A stretch of 64,000 bases of DNA from Pseudorasbora parva (Eukaryota > Chordata > Actinopteri > Cypriniformes > Gobionidae), in contig NC_090173.1 in assembly GCF_024679245.1 (NCBI RefSeq), positions 6,754,428 to 6,818,427 on the forward strand, written 5' to 3'. Both the position numbers and the translations under genes were made by a program. A model generated the notes under the pieces. It saw nothing but the letters and a program-made list of their open reading frames with translations. It was not told where the DNA came from and searched no databases. This document shows positions 33,049 through 44,512 of this stretch, piece after piece. Each line of letters starts with the position of its first letter. Position 1 is the stretch's first letter.

Positions 33049-33710
33049 CACCGAAGTGCCCGTTTTAGTGTCGGCTTGCTGCGCCACTCCCTTCCTCATG
33101 GAACGGATACGTGTGCTTATCTGCGCAATATATTTGTTTGGAATAATGCAACAATTCTACCCCCATAGAAAACGTTTGCACATTCATAGAATTCATATTA
33201 TTTATATGATTATTGCTGCTGCTTATAGATTTCAAAATACCTGCAGTACTATGACTTTGCCACAAGGAAAAGTGCATTTGTCTGCTCAGACCCTGACGTG
33301 ACGGTAAGCACTTTTCCATGTCAAAGACCATCTTTATAAATGTGAACTTTGCCATGGATTTCAGCGTAAGCACAGTCTAAGATCATATCATATTTTATAA
33401 ATGAGGCCCCAGGGACCAGCCAAAACGGATCACACCGGTGTGATTACAAAAAAATCCCTAGAGTTAAATTAGCTCCAGTCAGAGTACATATGGCCCCTCT
33501 CTTATTATGGTGATCAGTGTTTGCTTTAGTTGGGCAGTTTGACTCACATCTTTTTAAGCCAGTTTTAGGTCCTTGTAATAGTTTTTACCAATACACATAA
33601 ATCGTTGCAAAAAATATGATAAAGTTTAATATTTCATGAAGTAGAATAAAATAAAGTGTTATTTTTTTATTAGATTATGTTCCCATTCATTTATACAAAT
33701 TTGAAGACAG

Positions 33711-33851
33711 ACATTAAGAATCAACATATGAATTTCAACAATGCTGCAATGCATGCTGGGAGCCAAAAGTTTTTACAATAGTGGCTCCCAGCATACATTG
33801 CGGCATCAAACATGTCACCATTGTTGAGATTCATATGTTGATTCTTGATGT
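33711..33851. repeat. Palindromic MITE
   Basis: Positions 33711-33743 and 33819-33851 are near-perfect inverse copies (AAGAATCAACATATGAA and inverse), and the interior CATGCTGGGAGCC is also inverse to GGCTCCCAGCAT. Related pieces occur at about 6030-6100, 24600-24650 and 27265-27410. Confidence 0.85.
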
Positions 33852-33867
33852 CGGTGTCCTAATATTC

Positions 33868-34215
33868 AAATTAATTCTACCTCCTAACTGAAATACTGTG
33901 CTGCTTAGCAAGTACAGGTGTTTGGACTTTGTATTTTCTGAACCTGGACTTTCCACCTCTGTTCAAACTCTCTGCTGCCCTGTGGTGGACAACTGGAGAC
34001 ACTGACAATCAGGTAATGTTGTGATTCGTGACTGCAGAAACTTTGAAATGTGAACAGAGGTGGAAAGTCCAGGTTCAGAAGATAAAAGTCCTGCTCTGTA
34101 TTTTGGTCCAAACACCTGGATTTGCTAAGTAGCTCAGTTTTTCAGCCAGGAGGTAGAATTAATGAGTGAAATCAGTAGACTTAGTTCATGAGTGGAATAA
34201 ACATATGGCAGGACT
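33868..34215. repeat. Inverted pair of the TTTGCTAAGTAGCTC family
   Basis: The left part (TTCTACCTCCT...GTGTTTGGAC...ACTTTCCACCTCTGTTC) is roughly inverse to the right part (GAACAGAGGTGGAAAGT...GTAGAATTAATGAG), making an imperfect palindrome. The right part continues into the shared motif ATGAGTGGAATAAACATATGG. Confidence 0.7.
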
Positions 34216-34299
34216 TTACACCTCTGGCAGGGACAAGCCAAGACTGATTATTTCTGGAAAATATGTCCAGAATATTTAATATTGTTATAAAAGACTCAC

Positions 34300-34879
34300 C
34301 CTGTATGCCGATGTATGTCTTACGTATTTTTGTAAGCAGCATTGTAACTTGATCACTGGGTCCTTTCTTCTTGTTGTTGAACACGTGGTATCTCTGCTCA
34401 TATTTCTGAACGAGTCTCTTCAGTGGTTCAGTGTCATCGATGAACTCTTTTATAGTCATGTTTTCTTCCTCCAGTTCGTCTCCTCTGGTGAAGAGAATCC
34501 AGGTTTTCTTCAAGCGTTTTTTCCCCAGCAGCTTCTCAATCTTCTCCACAGTTTTTCTCTCTTCTTCACTGAACCTTTCAGCTTTGATGACCAGCAGAAA
34601 CACACAGGGACCAGATTCACATTTCTGCAGAACCTCTTCATATTTCTTCTTAATCTCTTCTTCACTCAGCTCTGTGTCAAAAAACCCCGGTGTGTCATAA
34701 ACATGAATTGGTAGTTCACCAAAAGCACCAGATGCCACGGCTATGTTCTGAGTAACAGATCTAGAGCTTTTCTTTGAGATGAAAGCTGGTCGTCCCAGGA
34801 TTGTGTTTCCTGATGAACTTTTCCCAGCTCCTGTTTTACCCAGCAGGACCACAGTCAAACCGGGAGGCATTTCTGTCAT
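34300..34879 (-). CDS. gimap: GIMAP GTPase, first coding exon (pairs with 27579-28696)
   Basis: The exon runs from ATG 34879 to donor ACAGG/GTGAGT with last base 34300, the same 580-nt length and phase as the first exons of the 6.3-kb and 44-kb genes. It encodes a whole GTPase domain: G1 GKTGAGKSS (14-22), DTPG (62-65), TRGD (131-134) and FNN. Unlike those genes, the conserved acceptor just before the ATG is changed: the others have TTTTTAG/GC, this one TTTTTTC/AC, with no AG within about 45 bases. Either another acceptor further up is used or the 5-prime exon is not joined normally. The domain itself is intact, so recent decay or an alternative start is possible. Confidence 0.85.
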
Positions 34880-35069
34880 TTTCAAGATATAGTGTGAAAA
34901 AATAAAAATGCATGAAAATAAAGCACACAAATAACTATAACATTTAAGTAGTTAGGCACATAAATAGTCTAAATGACGGACTACCTGTCAAAATGATTTA
35001 TTACCTTATGAGTTATGACTTTATGACATGATTTATGACACATATTTCCGGACGTCCAAAAATGTGACC

Positions 35070-35335
35070 TTTTTATGAAGCTTTATGACCCCCAACAGGT
35101 GTGGGTCATCGCCACGTCTGGAACTGTTTGTGTTTGGGGGTCATATTTTTATCATTTTAATCAGAAAGTGATTGTGCAGGACTGTTTTGATCTTTGACAC
35201 AGTATATTTGAGCTCTGATTTCAGGTCTCTAGTAGGGCTGCATGGTAAATCGCAATTTACATGAAATCGCACATATCACGATTTGACTAAACACGATTAT
35301 GAAATTGCAAAAGCGGCGATTATCTTTTATGCGCA
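35070..35335. repeat. Small palindromic and hAT-like repeat debris
   Basis: ATGACCCCCAA near 35087 and TTGGGGGTCAT near 35135 form an imperfect hairpin. From 35233, AGGGCTGCATGGTAAATCGC begins a common fish repeat. Confidence 0.45.
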
Positions 35336-35344
35336 ATGATCATA

Positions 35345-35652
35345 GGTGTAAAGTCCAGGGGTCAGAAAGTAAAATTTCTGCCATATGTTTATTCCACTCA
35401 TGACCTCAGTCAGCTGATTTCACTCCGATTTCACTTGCTACATGGCAAATTCAGCGGTTTGGAACAAATTACAGAGCAGGACTTTTTATCTTGTGAACCT
35501 GGACTTTCCACCTCTGTTCTTTATATGTTCATTATAAAGTCTCTGCTGCCCTGTGCTGGACAACTTGAGACACTGACAATCACAAGATCTCATCAGAGGA
35601 GGATTAAACAACTCCACAAACAGCATTACCAGCTTCACACATTACTAACCAG
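35345..35652. repeat. Composite of two locally repeated segments
   Basis: Positions 35380-35520 are an inverse copy of the TTTGCTAAGTAGCTC family. Positions 35540-35652 repeat the segment found at 29664-29788. Confidence 0.7.
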
Positions 35653-36028
35653 ACTGACTTTATTTCTGTCAGACGTCTGCAGCAGAATCAGTGGTAGAAA
35701 AATACGATGTGACATCAGCTGTTGCCAGGTAGAATTCTTATTTATGTTCCAATCAGAATTACGAACGGATGTGGAGAATAAATGTCCGTCAAAATTGTTC
35801 CGTTACCCCATTTCCCTTTGACTGTACAAAAACGACTAGGCCTAGGGTAAAGATAAATATATCTTTAATGACTATTGTTAATAGAATGGATTTGCATTCG
35901 CTGCTGTGTCCTAGCACTTCGTGTTTGGAGTTAATGATAAAACCTTCGACTTGGACTGGTTTCAAATGTAATTTTGTCATTTCACAACTTAATTACAATA
36001 AAGGAAAATGTGAGGTTATTAATCTTAC

Positions 36029-36120
36029 CTTTAAAATAAAGTAGTTCGAGATACAAGTTGTCTTCAAATGCGTTTGCGATGTTTTGTTTACAGCCTGAGA
36101 TGATGTCCGCTTTCCATTTC
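36029..36120 (-). promoter_or_regulatory. Candidate ISRE-bearing promoter and first exon of the 34.9/28.7-kb GIMAP gene
   Basis: On the minus strand GAAATGGAAA (36120-36111) fits the ISRE core GAAANNGAAA. About 80 bases downstream, after AAACAAAACATCGCAAACGC, lies the donor AAAG/GTAAGA with exon end at 36029. The region from 36000 to 36290 is paralogous to 52140-52440, including motif and donor. It sits 1.15 kb upstream of the 34879 ATG in the right direction. Confidence 0.5.
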
Positions 36121-36429
36121 GAACTAATGAATCTTTTGAACCGGTTCTTTTTTGGTGAACCGGTGGACCCAGTTCATCAAATCGGACTGAATCGTTCTAA
36201 ACGATTCGCGTCTCGAATCAGCGCTGTCATGAGTGACAGTACCTTTGACTAGAAATAAACAAATATCCTTAAATATATGTTAGGCCTATAATTTAAAAGT
36301 TTGGAAACACAATGCATGGATGTAAAACGGTCAAACTAAACATTTATGTTTTATCAATAATGCATGATATTTTCATGAACAGCTTAGTTAATTTCTAAAT
36401 ATATTGATGTAAATCTTAAAATGTATTAA

Positions 36430-38114
36430 AGGTGCACTATGTAGTATTTTTGCAGTAAAATATCCAAAAACCACTAGGCCGGTGTTATATATTTTGTTCA
36501 GTTGAGTACAATATCCCAAATGTTTCCAACTATTTGTAAATTGTGAGAAAATTGCTATTTTAACTGAGGACCGGGATGTTTCAGCATAGCGTTTGAGCGA
36601 GTCGCCTGTCAATCAAGTCATATCTGCGTTACCCTCAGTTTTATTCTGCAGAAGCGCTTTACTCTTAGCAGTGTGAATAAGTCACATCAGCGCAGAGCGA
36701 ACGCACGAGTAACGTCATAACATCATTTTAAACACACTTAAATGTATCTAATATTAACAACAGAGCTGCTTTACCTTATACTGTAGTCATGACCGAAAAA
36801 GCGGAAGTGTGCACGCCTGGCGACTGTGTCCCATCCCGTCATAATAAAAGTCCCGGTACTCTCGAGCCGTGTGTTTGTATAACAATCACTCCAGCGGCCG
36901 TGCTCGGCTCCACAACACTCGGTCTTACCAAAACGGTTTACCAAAACCTGCTGCAAACATCTGTATAGTGAAACTGTTGTGTATCCGCTGAAGCCATTCA
37001 AATGCATTGACACCGCGCTGGAAGTGTTGAGCGCTCATGAGCCACGTGACCGCGCGCGCCGCAGAGAGACGAGCATCCCGCAGCTCTGCTTTTCAACGCC
37101 TCTGGCTTTAACATTATACCACATTAGCGCCAAAACGCTATTTATTGTTTGAATTTCACATTAAAACACATAAACAAAATTAAAAGCTTAGCTTTGTTTA
37201 ATATCACAAGCAGGTTTGGCAATTTGGCGTGAGATTGAGTTGTGCAGAGAGTGTGACACAGAGCCTGAAAGCGTGAGAGTTGGCAACCCTGTTGCAGCCT
37301 TTATGGTACGTTCACACCAAACGCGAATAGAGTGTCTGGGGCAAATGATTTCCATGTTAAGTCAATGGAAAGGCGCGTTGACGCGCGTTTGGAGGTCTTG
37401 CGGCGCAATGGATGCGATTCCGCCTCATTCATGTGTCCAGTTCGCGCGAATAACGCGAATTTGAAGCGAATTGAGCATCTTGCGCTATACGCGCGAGTGG
37501 TGCTTTTTGTGCATTCAAGCGTTTGAAGCGAATTCGCGTCTACGCCCGAGTTGAAAAATTTGAACTTTGGCGTCAATTCGCGCCGTATTAACCAATGAGG
37601 AGCCTGCTGTCACGTGTCACGTGATAAACCCTGCATATAATTAAAAAAATACTGATATTTTGCCACTTAATGTAGTTTTAATGCTTTTCAGTTGATAATG
37701 TAGTTGTTTAAAGCTAAAATATGTGGTTTACCTATAAAGACAGTGCCTTTAAAAAGAACACTCGTTTTTGGAGTTGTGAGATCCAGGCGATCTCCGGGCG
37801 CTCGGCGCTCGTTAACCCCAGCGAGAGCAGCCTTTCCTCGGCCAGTCCTTCAGGCGTTTGCCGCTGGCTCGGATGTCTCTGTAGACTGTAGAGGTTAAAC
37901 ATGACATATACTTCGTCTTGTGTACATCTAATGTGCGATCTTTGGTCCAATTAATCTATTGTTGCCTACCAAATCATTTTGACTGAGGGCAAAGTGAAGT
38001 TTCATAACTTTATATTTTATTTAAATATACATGCAGGGAAGATAATCCAGGAAGTGCGTTGGCTGAACCATATGTGTGGCTGTTAATGCTTAATATATTT
38101 CACCTGGAGCACCT
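36430..38114. mobile_element. TTAA-flanked repeat element with further insertions
   Basis: It starts AGGTGCACTATGTAG after TTAA (36426-36429) and ends GGAGCACCT before TTAA (38115-38118). The inverted match is short (AGGTGC). The sequence AAAGGTGCACTATGTAG is a recurrent cyprinid repeat start. The interior holds a GC-rich repeat from 37303. Confidence 0.55.
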
Positions 38115-38268
38115 TTAACGCACGTCTATTTCGCTTCAAATGCTCGATTTCTACGCGCGTCCTATTAGCTGCGGACGCACGAATGGATTCAAAATGTTCA
38201 CGCTTCAAACTAGACGCGGTAGACGCGATTTTGACGCTCAATTCACGTTTGGTGTGAAATTAGCATTA
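37303..38268. repeat. GC-rich repeat with ends TTCACACCAAACGCGAA
   Basis: The left end GTTCACACCAAACGCGAA (37310) is inverse to CACGTTTGGTGTGAA (38244-38258). The two ends straddle the right end of the 36430-38114 element, so one has inserted into or recombined with the other. The many GCG/CGC words are of repeat origin, not a CpG island of a gene. Confidence 0.5.
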
Positions 38269-38340
38269 GCCTCCTTAGAACGTCTTACTCTCATGCCGGC
38301 GGACCCGAGCGGGCGGTTCGAACCAGAAGGGGCCACATGG
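38265..38340 (+). repeat. Diverged copy of the tRNA-like unit
   Basis: TTAGCCTCCTTAGAACG, CTCTCATGCCGGCGGACC and GGTTCGAACCAGAAGGGG match the units at 14716-15093. Confidence 0.6.
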
Positions 38341-38514
38341 CGTCAGGTGACCAAAAATCAATGTCTAATGCCAATGTTAATTTGACGTCCAATACCAATA
38401 TCAGCTGACGTTGATATTTAGTTGTTTTGAGGTTGTGTTGTAAAGTAACCAAAATCCAATGTTGAGCCAATGTCATAGTGGTCCACACAACGTCAGATTC
38501 TAACAACATTAGAC

Positions 38515-39122
38515 GATGCTGTGTTCCTCGTGAGTCGTGACCTCGTGGTGTTACTGTAGGGAGCGCTATTACACATAGTAATAGCATTTCCTGATAAAAC
38601 AGGCGAAGAAGAAGAAGCAGAACCGGCCATGGGGAAACAACCGGTATCATGTAAGCAATAGGCCCAGTATTGTTTTAGATCCACGTAACCTAAATAAATA
38701 AGGTTATGACTCCAAAAACTACTAGCCTAACTCTTATATATTTTAAATATTGTTAAAGACAACAAATAATCAAATTTCGAGCAACAGCACAAATCAATAC
38801 AGCAATACAAACATACAAATTAAATATGGAGGTCTAAACTAGATTTTCAGGTACAAATATAGTAATCAAATGTAAAATATCACTGCATAGTCTGCATTAA
38901 AATGAATTATTACACTGCATATAAATATAAATTCACCCTTATTAAAAGTTACTCAGTCAAGAGTCGTGAGTCTTTTATCTCAACGATATTTTCCACTTTC
39001 CATGTCATACTGTAGGGAGCGCTATTACACATATCCTGAATGAGTACAGCATTTCCTGATAAAACAGGAGAAGAAGAAGAAGCAGAACCGGCCATGGGGA
39101 AACAACCGGTATCGTGTAAGCA
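38515..39122 (+). repeat. Two copies of a segment with a start-codon context and splice donor
   Basis: TGTAGGGAGCGCTATTAC to GGTATC(A/G)TGTAAGC occurs at about 38555-38655 and 39012-39120, 80-90% alike. Both include AGCAGAACCGGCCATGG, a good Kozak context starting M-G-K-Q-P-V, and end at a possible donor GTAAGC. They may be duplicated first exons or pieces of a repeat; no downstream exon was found. Confidence 0.5.
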
Positions 39123-39674
39123 TGCATATGAAAAATAACACAATCATCAGCATTAAACCACATATAAATTCGTTGTACGCAAATATTTTTATTTAATATC
39201 AATTTTAATTGACACCAGACTCAATTTACACCAGACAGCTCTTCATCACTTCTAAACAATAACATAAGAAACCACACTCACATCTAAAAAGTAAACTTTG
39301 TTGCAAGGCAAGTTTGAGTTACACTTATGTCTTATGTTTCAAGAAATTCAAACTTCTCTCACAAATTAAATATTTCACAATTGAAGCATTCAAATTGACT
39401 TTCAAAGTTATGTAAGCATAACTTACATAACTTTGCCAGCATGTAAATTTGAGATCAAATGTAATTTGATCTCAAATTTACATGCTGTCCATTTGGGGCC
39501 AACTTTGAAATATATGAAGAGTTCGGATGCAAATGCCTCTAAAATACACTTCGGTTAAAAATGAGATAACGGTACTGAGTGAATGCTCTCTGCATATAGT
39601 ATACGTTCATAAAACCCTTCACTTCAAACCTACTAAATCCCAGCCTCAGCCCATTCAGAAGCACCGGTACTTAA

Positions 39675-40122
39675 AGGGTTAGTTCACCCAAAAATGAGAA
39701 TGTGATGTTTATCTGCTTATCCCCACTGCATCCAACATGTAGGTGTGTCTGTTTCTTCAGTAGAACACAAATGACGATTTTTAACTCCAACCGTTGCTGT
39801 GTGCCAGTGAATAGGGTGAATAGGTAACAAGTCTATGAGAGCCAAACAAACAAACGACATTAATTAACGACAAAAAACATGCTTATAGGCAACGTGCACA
39901 AAAACGCTGCTGCTCCTGATGGCACATTGATGTCTTAAGACACGAACCGATCGGTTTCAGAAACACAACAGTATTTATGTTTTTTTTTTTTACCACATAT
40001 CCCGACGAGTCTCATCAAGTTTTCCCATCGGCTGTAACTTCCGTTAGGTGAGGTCAAAAACCGGCGCGATCATGGATATATATAGATTCCTCATTAGTGC
40101 CTGTGTGGATCGGATGAATGAG

Positions 40123-40189
<67 letters not shown>

Positions 40190-40583
40190 TTATTATAATC
40201 GCACCAGCTTGACCTCACTAAGTTCTCAATGCTGCGGTTTGCATGTAGGGACCCTCATTATGCTATAGTGTGAGGCTATTTTGAGCCTTGTTAGTGGTAT
40301 TAACTAGCGATTTAATTTCACTTACTCTGTGCCTCATAGACAAGCGCTATAAGCTAATCTGTTTTTAGAAATAAAACTCTTTACATATGAGCAGCAGGGT
40401 TTTTGTGCATGTTCTCTAAGCATGTTTGTTTTGTATGTTTGTTTTGCTCTCATAGACTTGTTACCCATTCACCCCATTATATGACTGGCACACAGCAACG
40501 GTTGGAGTTAAAAATCTTCATATTGGATGCAGTGGGGATAAGCAGATAAACATCTAATTTTCATTTTTGGGTGAACTAACCCT
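39675..40583. mobile_element. TTAA-flanked foldback MITE
   Basis: The left end AGGGTTAGTTCACCC and its inverse on the right border TTAA at 39671-39674 and 40584-40587. Inverted repeats extend over more than 150 bp (ATCTGCTTATCCCCACTGCATCC and inverse; ACAAGTCTATGAGAGC and inverse). A TA microsatellite (40124-40184) fills the middle. No reading frame. Confidence 0.88.
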
Positions 40584-40860
40584 TTAAGTAGAAACCTATA
40601 CACCGGAGCCTGTAAAAATGCCTATTTTAATGAAAAATCAGACTGACTTAGACGCTTTTGCATTTGAAGTCTTCATATATACGGTGATGCAGAGTATGCC
40701 AGGCAGGCCCCAAATCAACACTTTTTTTTGTGTGTGTGCGCGATTTTTTTCCTTACATACACAAACAGGTTAAATAATAATATTGTAATAAAATTAAATT
40801 AAAACTGTGAATTATAGAAAGTAAGAAGTGAATATGAGCATGCTGTAAATAATAAAATCT

Positions 40861-41014
40861 TTAAAAATCAGACATCTGATTTTCTGGATTTTTTTCTCAT
40901 TCTGTCTCTCATAGTTGAACTTTACCTATGATGACAATTACAGGCCTCTCTCATCTTTTTAAGTGGGAGAACTTGCACAATTGGTGGTTGACTAAATACT
41001 TTTTTGCCCCACTG
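40861..41014 (+). mobile_element. Terminal-repeat fragment of a Tc1 element
   Basis: It matches the right end of the 23571-24456 element from AATCAGACATCTGATTTTC to TTTTTTGCCCCACTG, next to TA. Confidence 0.88.
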
Positions 41015-41308
41015 TATGTGGCATAATTTTTGGAATGACTTATTACGAGAGGGAAAAAAGTGCTAAAGAAAAAAAGTTTTAGTTGCATAACATCGGTTAT
41101 TGGAAATCGGTCATTTTCGGAAATTCTGATTTTTATCAACATTCAGTTGTGAAAAATTGTTGGGTAGAGTGTGTGTTTTAGTATTATTTGGTATGGATTT
41201 TTTCTTGATACATTACAGTGAACATCTATAAATGTCTCTTCGATATACTTGAGGGGGGCGAGGTTAGGGGGACCTGTACAATTTATTTTGCATATGGGCC
41301 CGAGCATG

Positions 41309-41359
41309 AGGGCGTCGCTAGGCCCTTTTTAGGGGGGCTTCAGCCCACGTCAAAAGCAG

Positions 41360-41444
<85 letters not shown>

Positions 41445-42262
41445 TGGGCGTCATTAGTCTGTCATCGCTTGTCAATGTCAAAATATTTGACAAAACCAAT
41501 CAAATCAGAGTAGGCGGGCTTTATGTTCACACAGAAACTGCTGAGGCTGAGCGCAAATTTTAGCAGCGCAACTCGACGTCAAGTAAGATAAATGCAGCTA
41601 AACTAAACATTCATGTTTGACAGCTGCTGCTTTAAGTCAGGTATGTTAAACAAAAGACAAAAATATTCAGGCAAATCAATAAACTTTTATCTTACAAATA
41701 TCTGATTCATAATGTAGGCCTAATTAATGAACAAGAAATATTAACAAAGCCATTTTCATCAGATTAGGCATAAGATTAATAATGAATGTGTATATATTGT
41801 AAATTAATATAATTCTATTTGTAACATTCAGTAAATAAAACAAAACTAAGCTATTTTCAGCCTGTATTGAGCATAGGATTAGTAATGAATGTGTTTATAT
41901 TGTGAATTTAATAAACTTAACTTTAATACACAGTAAATTAAATATCAGTATGGTAATATGTAAACCATATGTTTACTTTATTCACTGACGAAAATGGAAA
42001 AAGTTATATCAGTCTAAGCTCAGCGTTATGAAGAGACAGGGCGAGATAAAAACAGAGAAAAAGAGAGATGTGGAGATAAGTCAGACAAATAATGTAATGC
42101 CCAGTGACTTGGCTATTGTTATCTAATTTTTTGGCCTTCAGAACATCTTAAAATGCACATATGTAGATCTTAGAAATCAAAATTTACCATTTTTTTCCAT
42201 AAGCCCCCTCACTGGGGTCTGAGCCCCCCTAGAATGAAAATCCTAGAAACGCCCCTGGGCCT
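41309..42262. mobile_element. hAT-like non-autonomous element containing a GT microsatellite
   Basis: The left side (GGGCGTCGCTAGG then TTTTAGGGGGGCTTCAGCCC) is an imperfect inverse of the right side (GGTCTGAGCCCCCCTAG then TCCTAGAAACGCCCC). A CAGGGGCGTTTCTAGG-type end is usual in fish hAT elements. Target duplication not resolved. Confidence 0.5.
41361..41438. repeat. (GT)n microsatellite
   Basis: Nearly 40 GT units. Confidence 0.96.
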
Positions 42263-42285
42263 GAGACTGACTTGCTACACCAACT

Positions 42286-44140
42286 TCAATTAGAGCTCCA
42301 CAGCGCTGCAGCAGCAGCTCCAGCACCAACAGCAGCTCCAGCAGCAGCTCCAACAGCAGCTCCAGCAGCAGCTCCAGTACCAGCATAAGCTCCAATAGCA
42401 GCTCCAACACCAGCTCCAACACCAGTTAAAATCAAAACTCCACCCACAACATAAGCTGCAATCTGAAAATGACGCTTGTACTTGGAAAAAAAATTAAAAA
42501 ATCCACCCTGGCTTGCTTTAGACTCTGCTCTGATTCTTTCTTCTGTCTCCTTTATCTTTCTCTCAAGCTCTTCTTTTCTTTGTTGCTCTTGTTTTCTCCG
42601 TTCTTCCTCACTCTTTTTTTCATATTCAGCTTTCATCTCTGCTCTGATTCTCTCCTCTTCCTCCTTTCTCACTCTCTCAATCTCCTCTTGTATTCGTCTC
42701 TCTTCTCGTTGTTTTCTCTCCTCTTCCTCTCTCAGTCTCTGCTCTTCTTCCTCTCGTCTGAATCTCTGAGCATCTTCAAACATCTGATTACTGTAGTGTC
42801 CTCCTCCATTCTGCTCTATCATTGAGTCAATCTTCTGCAGTAGATCATTCACCTGCTGTCTGTTATTCTGAGCTTTATTGTTGAAGACGTGAAATCTGCC
42901 TCCACACTGATCAACTAGATCTCTTAATCTACAGTTCTCCTTAATGAGCTCCTCTACTGTCTGTCCTTCTAGCAGATCTCCATGAGTGAAGAGAATGATG
43001 GAGTATTTTAACACTCCCTCTCCAAACATCATCTCAATGATCTGAGGAATCTGCTGCTCCTGCTCTGTGAATCTGCCCAGAGGAAGCACAATGAGAAAAG
43101 CGTGCGGTCCAGGACTGGATATATAAACACTTTTCGCTATCTCTGTCACTAATTCCTCAGGTTTCATCTTTGTGTCGAAGAATCCAGGAGTATCAACTAC
43201 AGACACAGATCTGCCTGAAACAGTGGCGTGAGCATCTGAACAAACACTGGTGACTGAATTCATTCCAAAGACAGAGTTAAACTCTTTCTGTCCCAGGATT
43301 GTGTTTCCAGATGCACTTTTTCCAGCACCACTTTTACCCAGAAGAACAATCCGTCTGGATGAGTGACGGGAGACAGGAGCGGCTGGTTCATCATTTTCTG
43401 GTATGTTTCTCTTCAGTGGATTCGGCTTCAGCGTCTCTTCACCCACTGTATACAAAAGAAACAGAAAATAAATAAATTACATTTTTAAGCTCAACTCACT
43501 GCAAACATTTTTCATTAAAAGATGTCCAAAATATTTAATATATTGCTATGAAAGACTCACTCTTTATGTCAATGTATGTCTTAACTACTTTTCTAAGCAG
43601 CATTGTAACTTGATCACTGGGTCCTTTCTTCTTGTTGTTGAACACGTGGTATCTCTGCTCATATTTCTGAACGAGTCTCTTCAGGGGTTCGGTGTCATCG
43701 ATGAACTCTTTTATAGTCGTGTTTTCATCCTCCAGTTCGTCTCCTCTGGTGAAGAGAATCCAGGTTTTCTTCAGCCGTTTTTTTCCCAGCAGCTTCTCAA
43801 TCTTCTCCACAGTTTTTCTCTCTTCTTCAGTGAATCTGTCAGCTTTGATGACCAGCAGAAACACGCAGGGACCAGATTCACATTTCTGCAGAACCTCTTC
43901 ATATTTCTTCTTAATCTCGTCTTCACTCAGCTTTGTGTCAAAAAACCCCGGTGTGTCATAAACATGAACTGGTAGTTCATAAACAACACCAGATTCTACG
44001 GCTATGTCCTGAGTGACTGATTTTGAGCTTTTCTTTGCGATGAAAGCTGGTCGTCCCAGGATTGTGTTTCCTGTTGAACTTTTCCCAGCTCCTGTTTTAC
44101 CCAGGAGGACCAAATTCAATCCAGCAGTCATTTCTGTCAT
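42286..44140 (-). CDS. gimap: GIMAP GTPase with two GTPase domains (two coding exons)
   Basis: Exon 44140-43561 (after acceptor TTTTTAG at 44155) ends AAAGA/GTGAGT; the intron is 43560-43446; exon 43445-42286 follows TATACAG. The joined frame gives 579 residues, with the junction codon ATG where gene 1 has GTG. Domain 1: GKTGAGKSS (14-22), DTPG (62-65), TRGD (131-134), FNN. Domain 2: GKSGAGKSA, DTPG, THGD, FNN. A charged coiled coil of about 100 residues and a hydrophobic Ala/Gly tail of about 60 residues follow, shorter than in gene 1. It is a near-copy of 6321-8309 in reverse orientation. The acceptor before the ATG calls for an upstream untranslated exon; the best candidate is at 52196-52276, making an 8-kb intron that contains the minisatellite. 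Confidence 0.92.
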
Positions 44141-44512
44141 TGTCAAGATGTGGCCTAAAAATAAAAATAGAAGCACACATGAAGCAAAGCACAAAAGTAA
44201 AAACGGTTATTTTTGTGTCTTTCCATTTTTACTTATAAAGACAGCGGACATTCCCAACCAGCACAGTCATGTGTGGCCCAGATGTGTTTGATCTGTGCTG
44301 TCTAACTGGAGCCCAGTCAGTTTTGTCCTCAGTTTCCATGTAGCCTCCACATGGGTTAGCCCATATGAAATGAACACTGCTCAGTGTGACACTACAGGCT
44401 GTTAAATACAACACTGAATCAGTTTATTCTAATGGAGTTAATGAGATAAATTAGTAATTGAGTGATGATTAAGCATTATTTAAGACACTTGATGATAACA
44501 AGCAGAATCATT

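Larger units (their letters stand above)
29789..33120 (+). mobile_element. Internally deleted DIRS-type retrotransposon
   Basis: Left edge is set where the duplicated segment at 35540-35652 stops matching (after AACCAGAC). Content in order: gag-like protein, a fragment of RNase H (VSTDASSNGWGA motif in frame pieces near 30850), the RNase H-recombinase linker, and a tyrosine recombinase to about 33048. Most reverse transcriptase is missing. The recombinase is split by a 645-bp TIR element. The right edge is approximate. The element lies antisense in the inferred intron of the minus-strand GIMAP gene. Confidence 0.82.

Noticed and set aside
37000..37600. CpG island or promoter
   Set aside because: The CG-rich words belong to the TTCACACCAAACGCGAA repeat, which has inverse ends.
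42469..42825. Ser/Leu-rich plus-strand frames opposite the coiled coils (also at 7632, 13546, 23229)
   Set aside because: Antisense of GAG/AGA-rich coiled-coil codons gives CTC/TCT-rich open frames without function.
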